From the NCBI RefSeq assembly GCF_029892425.1, contig NZ_JARXWB010000031.1, positions 1 to 64,000 on the forward strand: 64,000 bases of DNA, read 5' to 3'. The notes beneath the pieces are model-generated. The model saw only the letters and a list, made by a program, of their open reading frames with translations. It was not told where the DNA came from and did not search any database. Position numbers and translations under genes: made by a program. How positions within the stretch are numbered: the stretch's first letter is position 1; each line of letters opens with the position of its first letter. Positions 26,814-34,830 of the stretch are shown here, piece after piece. The stretch comes from Bradyrhizobium sp. BR13661 (GTDB taxonomy: Bacteria; Pseudomonadota; Alphaproteobacteria; Rhizobiales; Xanthobacteraceae).

Positions 26814-27305
26814 TCACCGCCACGTCGCAATCACGGGCTTGCCGTGGAGCACTTCCGCGATCCTCAAACGCGTCCCGGGCGTCGCTCCCGCAGGGAGCGT
26901 GGCAGCATCAAAGAAGCCGCATTCGATGATCTCGCGGTTGGGCTCGGGCAGACGGTCCTGACGGAAATGCCTGACCACGTAGACCGCCACATGATCGCGG
27001 CGGGAAACGTGACTGTTGAGAAAGATGCCGTGCAGCACCGCCTCCCCGATCAGGTCGATGTCGCCCTCCTCCTTGAGTTCGCGACGCATCGCCTGCTCCA
27101 TGGTCTCGCCAAAGTCGACGCCGCCGCCGGGCAGGTACCAACCCGCGACATAGCTGTGCTTGACCAGAAACACCTTGTTGTCGGCATCGAGCACGACGGC
27201 GCGGACGCCGAGCGTCATGCCGCGGACCAGCAGGAAATAGGCGTGGAAGAACCGTCGCAGCAGCGGCTCGAATCTTCGTCGGATCTCGTCCAGGCGCTTC
27301 ACCAT
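26814..27305 (-). CDS. Nudix hydrolase
   Basis: A 163-residue Nudix protein. The box reads GGVDFGETMEQAMRREL followed by KEEGDI, matching G-x5-E-x7-REU-x-E-E-x-G-U closely, with an aromatic WYLPGGG before it. It hydrolyses some nucleoside diphosphate-linked compound; nothing fixes which. ATG at 27305 has GAGAGG nearby; a GTG at 27323 is an alternative. It precedes two membrane glycosyltransferase-like genes on the same strand, so a nucleotide-sugar substrate is conceivable. Confidence 0.85.
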   Translation of the reverse strand: MVKRLDEIRRRFEPLLRRFFHAYFLLVRGMTLGVRAVVLDADNKVFLVKHSYVAGWYLPGGGVDFGETMEQAMRRELKEEGDIDLIGEAVLHGIFLNSHVSRRDHVAVYVVRHFRQDRLPEPNREIIECGFFDAATLPAGATPGTRLRIAEVLHGKPVIATWR

Positions 27306-27397
27306 GAGCCTCTCGTGACGCACCTGTTCAGGGGTCCCTTGCGTGATGGGCGCGACCTTGCCATTACAGCACGGGAATAGCGAGGCAATCGCGCGCC

Positions 27398-28294
27398 ATG
27401 ACCGACCCTATGCTGGCACCTTTCACGCTCGCCCATCTGTCCGACCCGCATCTGCCGCCGCTGCCGAAGCCGCGGCTGATCGAACTCGCCGGCAAGCGTG
27501 CGCTCGGCTACGTCAACTGGACGCGCAACCGCCACAAATACCAGCGCCGCGAGGTGCTCGACGCGCTGGTCGCCGACATGCAGGCACAGGCGCCCGACCA
27601 CGTCGCGGTCACAGGCGATCTCGTCAATCTGGCGATGGAGGCGGAATTCGCACCGGCGCGCGCCTGGCTCGACAGCGTCGGGCCGCCCGACCGTGTCACC
27701 GCGATTCCCGGCAATCACGACGCCTATGTCCGCAGCACGTATCACCGCTTCGGCGAGGCCTTTGCTCCCTACCTTGCGAGCGACGAAGGCAGCATCGGCT
27801 TTCCGGGCGTGCGCCGCCGCGGGCCGGTCGCGCTGGTCAGCCTCTCCAGCGCCGTGCCGACGCCGCCCTTGATGGCGACGGGTACGGTCGGGCGAGAGCA
27901 GCTCGCTGATCTCGAACGGGTGCTCGACAAGCTCGCAGCCGAGGACGTCTTCCGCGTGCTGATGGTGCATCATCCCCTAAAGTCCGATGCGCGCCAGAAA
28001 CGGCTGACGGATTCCGCGAGCCTGCTGTCGCTGCTCAAGCGCAGGGGTGTCGAACTCGTCCTGCACGGGCACGACCACATCCATTCGACGATGTGGTTCG
28101 AAGGCCCCAATGGCAACATTCCGGCCATCGGCGTGCCGTCGGCCTCGGCGCTCGCGCACGGCCGCTATCCGGCCGCGGCCTATAATCTGTTCGCGATCGA
28201 GAAGGACAATGCCGGATGGCGCTGCGAGCAGATCGTGCGAAGCATCGATCATGGCCTGCAGATCCGGGAGATCAAGCGGGTGCGGGTGGTGTGA
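27398..28294 (+). CDS. Calcineurin-like metallophosphoesterase
   Basis: A 298-residue cytoplasmic metallophosphoesterase. The five metal-site blocks are all present: LSDPHL (D-x-H), VTGDLVN (GD), IPGNHD (GNHD), VHHP (H) and HGHDHIH (GHxH). The arrangement resembles the cyclic nucleotide phosphodiesterase / Icc group, but phosphatases and phosphodiesterases share it. It is divergent from the nudix gene across 92 bp. Start ATG at 27398; an in-frame ATG four codons later is possible. Confidence 0.88.
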   Translation: MTDPMLAPFTLAHLSDPHLPPLPKPRLIELAGKRALGYVNWTRNRHKYQRREVLDALVADMQAQAPDHVAVTGDLVNLAMEAEFAPARAWLDSVGPPDRVTAIPGNHDAYVRSTYHRFGEAFAPYLASDEGSIGFPGVRRRGPVALVSLSSAVPTPPLMATGTVGREQLADLERVLDKLAAEDVFRVLMVHHPLKSDARQKRLTDSASLLSLLKRRGVELVLHGHDHIHSTMWFEGPNGNIPAIGVPSASALAHGRYPAAAYNLFAIEKDNAGWRCEQIVRSIDHGLQIREIKRVRVV

Positions 28295-28303
28295 TCTGAT
28301 GGC

Positions 28304-28427
28304 GTCATTCCGGGGCGCGCGAAGCGCGATCTTTGGTGCGCAATTGCGCACCAGAGAATCCATCGGGCGGCGGTATGTGGTGATGAATGGATTCCGGGCT
28401 CGCGCCATTGGCGCGCCCCGGAATGAC
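28304..28427. repeat. Palindromic repeat, GTCATTCCGGGGCGCGC class
   Basis: A 124-bp element with perfect 17-bp outer arms (GTCATTCCGGGGCGCGC at 28304-28320 and its complement at 28411-28427) and an inner GAATCCAT/ATGGATTC pair. Related elements occur at 51811-51911 and 56943-57016, with a lone left arm at 51358-51383. It separates two convergent genes and could fold into a long hairpin at both transcript ends. Confidence 0.9.
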
Positions 28428-28440
28428 GGCGGAGAGACCT

Positions 28441-28998
28441 TCACCAGCTCCGCAACGCCGCGAGCACGGCGACACCGAACAGCGCGGCGGCACCAAGAAT
28501 GAAACCCAGCACGAACGGCCAGATGCGCGAGCGGCGCGGCGGCTGTTCGGCGACCTCCGCCTTCGGCTCCGATGGCACCACCATCGCACGCTCGCGCTCG
28601 ATCATGCGGCGGGCGACGTAGTCGGTGACGGCGTCCACGATCACGGCGGTTTCGTGCGATTCGGCGAGCACGATGCGGCCGAAGCGGGTGTCCTGGACGA
28701 AGCGGTACTGCCGCTTGTCGCGCCCCATCACGATGTGGGCGACAACATCGATCCACAGCCGGGGCGTATCGCCCTGGCTGATGCCGCGGTCGAACAGATC
28801 GATCTGATCGGGCACCTGCGCGAACAGCGGATCGAGCGCGTCGTTGAGGATCTCGAGCCGCGCCACCTCGGCGTCCCTGAGATCGACGACCACGCCGGTC
28901 CGGTCGGCGGCCTCGATCCGCGCGCGCAGCAGCGCATCGCGCAGCCGCACCGGGCGCGGCTGGCCGGGATTGATACCGCTGGTCTTGGGCTCTGACAT
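28441..28998 (-). CDS. C-terminally anchored membrane protein of unknown function
   Basis: A 185-residue protein. The soluble N-terminal part (about 1-150) contains RLRDALLRARIEAADRTGVV and a segment FVQDTRFGRIVLAESHETAV, followed by a basic patch (RRSRIW) and a single C-terminal transmembrane helix (about 160-182). The topology is tail-anchored, with the body in the cytoplasm. I recognise it as a conserved Bradyrhizobium hypothetical but cannot assign a family. Confidence 0.65.
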   Translation of the reverse strand: MSEPKTSGINPGQPRPVRLRDALLRARIEAADRTGVVVDLRDAEVARLEILNDALDPLFAQVPDQIDLFDRGISQGDTPRLWIDVVAHIVMGRDKRQYRFVQDTRFGRIVLAESHETAVIVDAVTDYVARRMIERERAMVVPSEPKAEVAEQPPRRSRIWPFVLGFILGAAALFGVAVLAALRSW

Positions 28999-29104
28999 CG
29001 TCGGCCTCGTCCTCACTCAACGAAGTTAACCTATCAGTAACCACAGCGTCCGCAAAGGGCCCACAATTCCAGATACTTACGGCACCCACAGGCAGTTGAT
29101 GTGT

Positions 29105-29144
29105 GCCAAAAACAGACGATCCCACCCGGCTTGCGCCGGATGGG
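29105..29144 (-). terminator. Rho-independent terminator of aceA-DUF4170
   Basis: On the minus strand a hairpin with 11-bp arms (TCCCATCCGGC, GCAA loop, GCCGGGTGGGA with one G-U pair) at 29119-29144 is followed by TCGTCTGTTTTTGG. It lies 41 bp after the DUF4170 stop, the right place to end the aceA transcript. Confidence 0.7.
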
Positions 29145-29185
29145 ACCCTCCGCCTTGGACGTCTTCTTAGATTTTCAGGCAGCCG

Positions 29186-29395
29186 TCAGGCCGAGACCCG
29201 CGACGGCTCTTCCACGATCGAGAAACGGACGCCGGCCTTGTGGCGGTTCTCTTCCGAAACCGAGCGCCAGGCGTCTTCGGCTTCCTTGCGGGTCTTGAAC
29301 GGACCCTGCACCTGGGCCGAGCCCTCGACGAGCTTGTGGAAGTTCATCGAGCCGAACTCGCCGCCGATCACCCAGAAATTGCTGCCTTTGGTCAT
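29186..29395 (-). CDS. DUF4170 domain small protein
   Basis: A 69-residue protein of the DUF4170 family (NFWVIGGEFGSMNFHKLVEG, then GPFKTRKEAEDAWRSVSEEN), with the SPOR-like pattern of a short alpha/beta domain. GAGGAGACT precedes the ATG. It starts 23 bp after the aceA stop and before the terminator, so it is co-transcribed with isocitrate lyase. That partnership is the only functional hint. Confidence 0.82.
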   Translation of the reverse strand: MTKGSNFWVIGGEFGSMNFHKLVEGSAQVQGPFKTRKEAEDAWRSVSEENRHKAGVRFSIVEEPSRVSA

Positions 29396-29418
29396 TGTCA
29401 GTCTCCTCTTGGATGGCG

Positions 29419-31053
29419 TTAGCCGAACTGGTTCATCGTGTTGTGGGCGCCGCCCGCCTTCAGGGCAGCTTCACCTGCGAAGTATTCCTTGTGGTCGTCG
29501 CCGATATCGGAGCCGGCCATGTTCTGGTGCTTGGCGCAGGCGATGCCCTGACGGATCTCCTGACGCTGGACGTTCTTGACGTAGCCGAGCATGCCCTGAT
29601 CGCCGAAATACTCCTTGGCGAGGTTGTCGGTGGACAGCGCGGCCGTGTGGTAGGTCGGCAGCGTGATCAAGTGGTGGAAGATGCCGGCACGCTTGGCCGA
29701 ATCCGCCTGGAAGGTCCGGATGCGCTCGTCGGCTTCAAGCGCCAACGGCGTATCGTCGTATTCCGGCTTCATCAGCTCGGCGCGGCTGTACTTGCTGACA
29801 TCCTTGCCGGCTTCCTTCATCGCGTCGTAGACCTGTTGACGGAAGTTGATGGTCCAGTTGAACGACGGCGAGTTGTTGTAGGCGAGCTTGGCGTTCGGGA
29901 TGACCTCACGGATGCGGTCGACCATCTTGGCGATCTGCTCGATATGCGGCTTCTCGGTCTCGATCCAGAGCAGGTCAGCACCGTTCTGCAACGAGGTGAT
30001 GCTGTCGAGCACGCAGCGGTCTTCGCCGGTGCCGGGACGGAACTGGTAGAGGTTCGAGGGCAGCCGCTTCGGACGCATCATCTTGCCGTTGCGGTTGATG
30101 ATGACGTCGCCATTGCGGGCGTTCTCAGCGGTGATTTCCTCGCAATCGAGGAAGCTGTTGTACTGGTCGCCGAGGTCGCCCGGCTTGTGGCTGACGGCGA
30201 TCTGCTGCGTCAGGCCGGCGCCGAGCGAGTCGGTGCGGGTGACGATGATGCCGTCTTCGACGCCGAGCTCGAGGAAGGCGTGGCGGCAGGCGCGGATCTT
30301 CGCGATGAACACCTCGTGCGGCACGGTGACCTTGCCGTCCTGGTGACCGCACTGCTTCTCGTCCGAGACCTGGTTCTCGATCTGCAGCGCGCAGGCGCCC
30401 GCTTCGATCATCTTCTTGGCGAGCAGATAGGTCGCCTCGGCATTGCCGAAGCCGGCGTCGATGTCGGCGATGACGGGCACGACATGGGTCTGGAAGTTGT
30501 CGATCTTGGCGATCAGCTCCTTCTCGCGGGTCGCATCGCCCTCCTTGCGCGCCTTGTCGAGCGCACGGAAGATATCGTTGAGCTCACGGGAATCCGCCTG
30601 GCGGAGGAAGGTGTAGAGCTCGTCGATCAGCGCCGGCACCGAGGTCTTCTCGTGCATCGACTGGTCGGGCAGCGGTCCGAACTCGGAACGCAGTGCCGCG
30701 ATCATCCAGCCGGACAGGTACAGATAGGTGCGATCGGTCTTGCCGCCGAAGTGCTTCTTGACCGAGATCAGCTTCTGCTGCGCGATGAAGCCATGCCAGC
30801 AGCCCAGCGACTGGGTGTACTTGGTCGGATCCTTGTCATAGGCCGCCATGTCGGCCCGCATCAGCGCCGCCGTGTAGCGGGCGACGTCCAGGCCGGTCCT
30901 GAAACGGTTCTGCAGGCGCATGCGCGCGACGGCCTCGGCCGAGACCCCGTTCCAGGTCGGCTGGGTCTTGAGGAGCGCCTGGGCCGCTTCGATCTCGCTC
31001 TGATACGAGGCCGGGCCCTGAAGGGTGCTGATGCCGCGGGGCTGGTAGTTCAT
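29419..31053 (-). CDS. aceA: Isocitrate lyase
   Basis: A 544-residue isocitrate lyase, which splits isocitrate into glyoxylate and succinate in the glyoxylate shunt, needed for growth on acetate and fatty acids. The metal site DIDAGFGN is at 198-205. The catalytic loop reads KQCGH (233-237, Cys235) where the enterobacterial enzymes have KKCGH. The length is of the longer AceA type. It is divergent from its likely regulator at 31287, co-transcribed with DUF4170, and no malate synthase gene lies in the window. Confidence 0.95.
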   Translation of the reverse strand: MNYQPRGISTLQGPASYQSEIEAAQALLKTQPTWNGVSAEAVARMRLQNRFRTGLDVARYTAALMRADMAAYDKDPTKYTQSLGCWHGFIAQQKLISVKKHFGGKTDRTYLYLSGWMIAALRSEFGPLPDQSMHEKTSVPALIDELYTFLRQADSRELNDIFRALDKARKEGDATREKELIAKIDNFQTHVVPVIADIDAGFGNAEATYLLAKKMIEAGACALQIENQVSDEKQCGHQDGKVTVPHEVFIAKIRACRHAFLELGVEDGIIVTRTDSLGAGLTQQIAVSHKPGDLGDQYNSFLDCEEITAENARNGDVIINRNGKMMRPKRLPSNLYQFRPGTGEDRCVLDSITSLQNGADLLWIETEKPHIEQIAKMVDRIREVIPNAKLAYNNSPSFNWTINFRQQVYDAMKEAGKDVSKYSRAELMKPEYDDTPLALEADERIRTFQADSAKRAGIFHHLITLPTYHTAALSTDNLAKEYFGDQGMLGYVKNVQRQEIRQGIACAKHQNMAGSDIGDDHKEYFAGEAALKAGGAHNTMNQFG

Positions 31054-31188
31054 GTGCCTGATCCTTCTCGATGACGACGAAGCGCTCGGCTTCGTCATCG
31101 ACATTTTTGACAATGCATTGCGAAATGCGTGTCATGAGATAAACGCGAGAAAGGGAAGTTCGTATAGAGGCCTTGTATTTGAATGGTG

Positions 31189-31202
31189 ATGTTGTGTAAC
31201 AT
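31189..31202. promoter_or_regulatory. ATGTTGTGTAACAT palindrome in the aceA-regulator gap
   Basis: ATGTT-GTGT-AACAT is a 14-bp inverted repeat, 136 bp before the aceA start and 85 bp before the regulator start. It could be a second operator in the shared 233-bp promoter region or a factor-binding site of the aceA promoter. Confidence 0.4.
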
Positions 31203-31224
31203 CGGAACATGTAATAGATGTTAA

Positions 31225-31242
31225 TTTGTAAATTTTGTAAAT
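31225..31242 (+). promoter_or_regulatory. Tandem TTTGTAAAT repeats, candidate autoregulatory operator
   Basis: TTTGTAAAT occurs twice back to back (31225-31233 and 31234-31242), 45 bp before the XRE-type regulator start. Each unit is close to the TTTGCAAA core known for actinobacterial RamB, a distant relative of this regulator that controls isocitrate lyase and its own gene. The position suggests autoregulation and possibly control of aceA. Confidence 0.5.
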
Positions 31243-31286
31243 AAAAGGTCAGAAAGACTGACCTTGATGGCTCTGGAGTTCCAAGA

Positions 31287-32732
31287 ATGGCCGCCGAATC
31301 CGGGAAAAAACTGTTCGTCGGCCCACGCTTCCGGCGGATCCGGCAGCAATTGGGGCTGTCCCAGACCCAGATCGCCGAGGGGCTCGGCATCTCGCCGAGC
31401 TATGTCAACCTGATCGAGCGGAACCAGCGCCCGGTGACGGCGCAGATCCTGCTGCGGTTGGCCGAGACCTACGATCTCGATCTGCGCGATCTCGCCACCG
31501 CCGATGAGGACCGCTTCTTCGCCGAGCTCAACGAGATCTTCTCCGATCCGCTGTTCCGCCAGATCGACGTTCCCAAGCAGGAACTGCGGGACCTCGCTGA
31601 GCTCTGCCCCGGCGTCACCCATGCGCTGCAGCGGCTCTATGCGGCCTATACCGAGGCCCGCCAGGGCGAGACGCTGGCCGCGGCGCAAATGGCCGACCGC
31701 GACGTCGGCACGCGCTATGAGGCCAATCCGGTCGAGCGCGTGCGCGAGCTGATCGAGGCCAACCGCAATTATTTCCCGGAGTTCGAGCAGGCCGCGGAAA
31801 ACCTGCGCGACGAGCTGAATGTTCCGGCCGAGGGGCTCTATGCCGCTCTCGTGGAGCGCCTGCGCGAAAAGCATTCGATCCAGACCCGGATCATGCCTGT
31901 CGATGTGATGCGCGAGACGTTGCGCCGGTTCGACCGCCATCGCCGCCAACTGCTGATCTCGGAGCTGGTCGATCCGCCGGGCCGCGCGTTCCAGCTCGCC
32001 TTCCAGCTGGGTCTCGGCGAGTGCGCGCAAGCCCTGGAGACCATCATCAGTCGCGCGGGTCCGCTCGACGACGCGCCGCGCCGGCTGTTCCGCATCACGC
32101 TCGGCAATTACTTTGCGGCAGCCGTGATGATGCCCTACCCGACCTTCCTCGCTGCGGCCGAGGCGCTCAACTACGACATTCACGTGCTGGCGCAGCGCTT
32201 CAATTCTGGCTTCGAGCAGGTCTGTCACCGGCTCACCACGCTGCAGCGGCCGAACGCGCGCGGCATTCCGTTCTTCCTGCTGCGCGTCGACAATGCCGGC
32301 AACGTCTCGAAGCGCTTCTCCTCCGGCACGTTCCCGTTCTCGAAGTTCGGCGGCACATGTCCGCTGTGGAATGTGCACTCCACCTTCGACACGCCGGACC
32401 GCCTGCTCAAGCAGGTGATCGAGCTGTCGGACGGCACGCGCTATTTCTCGATCGCGCAGATGGTGCGCCGTCCCGTCGCGCCGCACCCGCTGCCGCAGCC
32501 GCGCTTCGCCATCGGCCTCGGCTGCGAGATCCGCCACGCCGCACGCCTGACCTACGCCGCCGGCATCGATCTGGAGAAGACGGAAGGCACGCCGATCGGC
32601 GTCAATTGCCGGCTTTGCGAGCGCGAAAACTGCGCCCAGCGCGCCGAGCCGCCGATCACCCGCACGCTGATTTTGGATGAGACGACGCGGCGGGTGTCGA
32701 GCTTCGCGTTCTCGAATGCACGGGAGTTGTGA
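31287..32732 (+). CDS. XRE-family short-chain fatty acyl regulator (RamB/ScfR type)
   Basis: A 481-residue regulator. Residues about 15-68 are an XRE helix-turn-helix (RIRQQLGLSQTQIAEGLGIS, PSYVNLIERNQR). The middle part is an IrrE/ImmA-like region (ISELVDPPGRAFQLAFQLGL, then HVLAQRFNSGFEQVCHRLTT) lacking an HExxH zinc site. The C-terminal DUF2083 domain has Cys pairs (GGTCPLWNVH, GVNCRLCERENCAQR). The family senses short-chain acyl-CoA status and regulates the glyoxylate or methylcitrate pathways. It is divergent from aceA. Confidence 0.9.
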   Translation: MAAESGKKLFVGPRFRRIRQQLGLSQTQIAEGLGISPSYVNLIERNQRPVTAQILLRLAETYDLDLRDLATADEDRFFAELNEIFSDPLFRQIDVPKQELRDLAELCPGVTHALQRLYAAYTEARQGETLAAAQMADRDVGTRYEANPVERVRELIEANRNYFPEFEQAAENLRDELNVPAEGLYAALVERLREKHSIQTRIMPVDVMRETLRRFDRHRRQLLISELVDPPGRAFQLAFQLGLGECAQALETIISRAGPLDDAPRRLFRITLGNYFAAAVMMPYPTFLAAAEALNYDIHVLAQRFNSGFEQVCHRLTTLQRPNARGIPFFLLRVDNAGNVSKRFSSGTFPFSKFGGTCPLWNVHSTFDTPDRLLKQVIELSDGTRYFSIAQMVRRPVAPHPLPQPRFAIGLGCEIRHAARLTYAAGIDLEKTEGTPIGVNCRLCERENCAQRAEPPITRTLILDETTRRVSSFAFSNAREL

Positions 32733-32777
32733 GGGGGCGGCTGCGCGCTTGGTGAAAGTCCGTCCGACACACTCGGT

Positions 32778-32913
32778 GTCGTCCCGGCGAAGGCCGGGAC
32801 CCATAACCACAGGGAGCAGTTTGGCGAAGACTGGCAGTTGATCCCTCGCGGTACGAATACCGCGCATCACGGTTAGATCACGCGGTATGGGTCCCGGCCT
32901 TCGCCGGGACGAC
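32778..32913. repeat. Palindromic repeat with perfect 28-bp arms
   Basis: A 136-bp element whose arms (32778-32805 and 32886-32913) are perfect 28-bp inverted copies. Each arm itself contains the hairpin GTCCCGGCGAAGGCCGGGAC. It is a second repeat class, different from the GTCATTCCGGGG family. It lies between the stop codons of two convergent genes and could act as a bidirectional transcript end. Confidence 0.9.
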
Positions 32914-32934
32914 AGGAGAGAGCTTGCCCTGACG

Positions 32935-33228
32935 TCACGCCAGCGTATGCACGATCACCGGCCCCGCCGCCGCGCTCGCATGCCCCGCCAGCAATGAGCC
33001 CAGATCCTTTTCGATCCAGGCGATCGCGCGCTTGTTGGCCTCCTCGGCCTGCTCGAACTTGTCGAAGATCGAGATCGCGGTCACCGTGTCGTCGCCGGCA
33101 TAAACGACGTAATAGGCCCTGAAACCCTCGACGTCGCTGATGATGGGAACGGCGCCGTCCTTGATGCGGCGGGCGAGCTCTTCGGCACTTCCGCTTTTTG
33201 CCTTGGCCTGACGGATGGCGGCATACAT
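32935..33228 (-). CDS. Small dimeric alpha/beta barrel-like (ABM/EthD-like) protein
   Basis: A 97-residue protein (MYAAIRQAKAKSGSAEELAR, then GFRAYYVVYAGDDTVTAISI and AWIEKDLGSLL). The pattern fits the ferredoxin-like dimeric barrel of antibiotic-biosynthesis monooxygenase-type proteins; the catalytic role is unknown. AAGGAGGATGCC gives a very strong ribosome binding site for the ATG at 33228, so the upstream extension of the frame is not used. Confidence 0.75.
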   Translation of the reverse strand: MYAAIRQAKAKSGSAEELARRIKDGAVPIISDVEGFRAYYVVYAGDDTVTAISIFDKFEQAEEANKRAIAWIEKDLGSLLAGHASAAAGPVIVHTLA

Positions 33229-33454
33229 GGCATCCTCCTTCCGGCTACTGATATGGGACATGGTGCCCGGCGGCATGTTACGCCGAACGACGCGTTCGAT
33301 CTACGGCTTGGTTAACCCGGCCCTAATCCACCACCGCGATCTGCAACCAAGGATTAAGCACGCCTCAACATCGGCGCCTTAGTCTCGCCCCACTCACTTT
33401 TCGCAAACAACGGCAGCCTATCCTGCCGCGTGAAGTGACATCAGGGGGTTTTCC

Positions 33455-34267
33455 ATGCGCATTGCGTTGCTGCTGACCGCGACCATCGTCGGCGCGCTGT
33501 TCGCCAATCCGTCCAACGCCGGCTCGCTCGACGTCGCGTCCGCCGATGCCGCAAAATCGCTGCCGCCTGGCTTCCAGAGCTATCGCGGCTACATGTTCGA
33601 CGTCTCGGAGGCGTCCGATCGCAAGGACCTCGACAAGCTCACGGACAACCTCAAGCGCCAGATCGACGTCGTCGAGGCCGCAGGCCTCTCGCCGCGCGTG
33701 ATGCGCTTCTTCCGCACCGTTCCGATCATCGCAAGCGAGCTGGCCTGCCTCGACGAAGGCGCCGCGACCGCGTGTTACGGCCGGGTCACCCCGGACATCC
33801 AGCGCACCACGCCGCGCACGCTGACGGTGTGGGACCACGACACGCAGCGCTGGACCAATCCGAATGCCGTCGACCTCGCGGTCGATTCCGGGCTCGGCGT
33901 GATCATGGTCCGCCCGGACATGATGCGCTACGAGAAGGAGGCCGTGCTGCTCCACGAGATGATGCACGCCTATCATGCCCGGCTGCTGCCGGACGGCTAC
34001 GCCAACAAGGGTGTGATCATCTATTACGCCCTTGCCAAGACCAAGGACCTCCTGCCCAAGGAGGCTTATGCGATGAAGAACCAGATGGAGTTCTTCGCCG
34101 TGACCGCCAGCATCTTCCTGGCCGGAAAGAGCGATATCCAGGAGCCGAAGACCCGCGACGTGCTCAAGGAAAAGATGCCGGACTATTACAAATATCTGGT
34201 CGGCATATTCGGCTTCGATCCCGATCCAGCAGCAAACTCGAGCGGACCGGTTGCCTCGCTGAAATAA
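33455..34267 (+). CDS. Secreted HExxH putative zinc metallopeptidase
   Basis: A 270-residue exported protein. A signal peptide (about 1-22, ending PSNA) is followed by a single domain. HEMMHAYH at 167-174 is a zincin motif, and Glu212 in KNQMEFFAVTASIFL is well placed as the third zinc ligand, the arrangement of gluzincins such as the anthrax lethal factor-like group. Two cysteines near residues 98 and 107 could form a disulfide. The substrate is unknown, and no protease inhibitor or maturation partner lies nearby. A clear terminator follows. Confidence 0.75.
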   Translation: MRIALLLTATIVGALFANPSNAGSLDVASADAAKSLPPGFQSYRGYMFDVSEASDRKDLDKLTDNLKRQIDVVEAAGLSPRVMRFFRTVPIIASELACLDEGAATACYGRVTPDIQRTTPRTLTVWDHDTQRWTNPNAVDLAVDSGLGVIMVRPDMMRYEKEAVLLHEMMHAYHARLLPDGYANKGVIIYYALAKTKDLLPKEAYAMKNQMEFFAVTASIFLAGKSDIQEPKTRDVLKEKMPDYYKYLVGIFGFDPDPAANSSGPVASLK

Positions 34268-34302
34268 GGCCCACGCAGCCCGCTCCACACCAAACCAATG
34301 CC

Positions 34303-34329
34303 AAAAGCCGCGCGACATGCGCGGCTTTT
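34303..34329 (+). terminator. Rho-independent terminator
   Basis: AAAAGCCGCGC and GCGCGGCTTTT form an 11-bp stem around GACAT, followed by CTGTTTT, 35 bp after the stop of the HExxH gene. Confidence 0.85.
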
Positions 34330-34443
34330 CTGTTTTGATAACCGGAAGCTGCGGATGACGGCCCGGCGGGAATTGCCAAGCGGGGGCCCGATCTGCATAG
34401 TCCCGCCGCATCGATTGGGACTGTTTCGAAGAGGATAGAAGAC

Positions 34444-34797
34444 ATGGCGGACGCCGACCTGGATGTCGTGATCCGGCAACTGGCCAGACAGCTGCAGACG
34501 GGCTTGATGACCCGCGCCAAAGAGCGTCGGGATCGCTTCAGCTCACTTGCCGCCAAGGCCAAGAGCAAGGAGACCGGCGCCCGCTTCAAGATGATGGCTA
34601 AAGCCACCATCGAACAGGCCACCGCCGCCGCAAGGCGCCTGCAGATGTCCGCAGACAACGTCGCCGACAGCTACGCCCGCGCCATGCGGCTCGCCGCCAG
34701 CACGCCTGTCGAGGTGAAAGCGGAGAAGCCGGCCAAGGAGAAGCCGGCGAAGAAGGCTGCGAAGGCGAAGAAGGCCAACGCCAAGAAAGCGAAGTAG
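34444..34797 (+). CDS. Helical protein with Lys/Ala-rich histone H1-like tail
   Basis: A 117-residue protein. The first 85 residues are strongly helical and charged (VIRQLARQLQTGLMTRAKER, MMAKATIEQATAAARRLQMS). The last 30 residues are almost only Lys, Ala, Pro and Glu (EKPAKEKPAKKAAKAKKANA), like the C-terminal tail of bacterial histone H1-like proteins. Non-specific nucleic-acid binding is a reasonable inference for the tail; the helical part is not recognised. GAGGATAG precedes the ATG. Confidence 0.65.
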   Translation: MADADLDVVIRQLARQLQTGLMTRAKERRDRFSSLAAKAKSKETGARFKMMAKATIEQATAAARRLQMSADNVADSYARAMRLAASTPVEVKAEKPAKEKPAKKAAKAKKANAKKAK

Positions 34798-34830
34798 GCG
34801 CCCGCCTTCTTTGGCGAAAGCGACGACCAC

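Noticed and set aside
29395..31074. Long plus-strand frame opposite aceA
   Set aside because: Its hydrophobic Leu/Val/Asp-rich text mirrors aceA codons; the minus strand has all isocitrate lyase motifs.
31221..32870. Long minus-strand frame opposite the RamB-like regulator
   Set aside because: Antisense shadow covering the regulator and part of its promoter; no domain visible.
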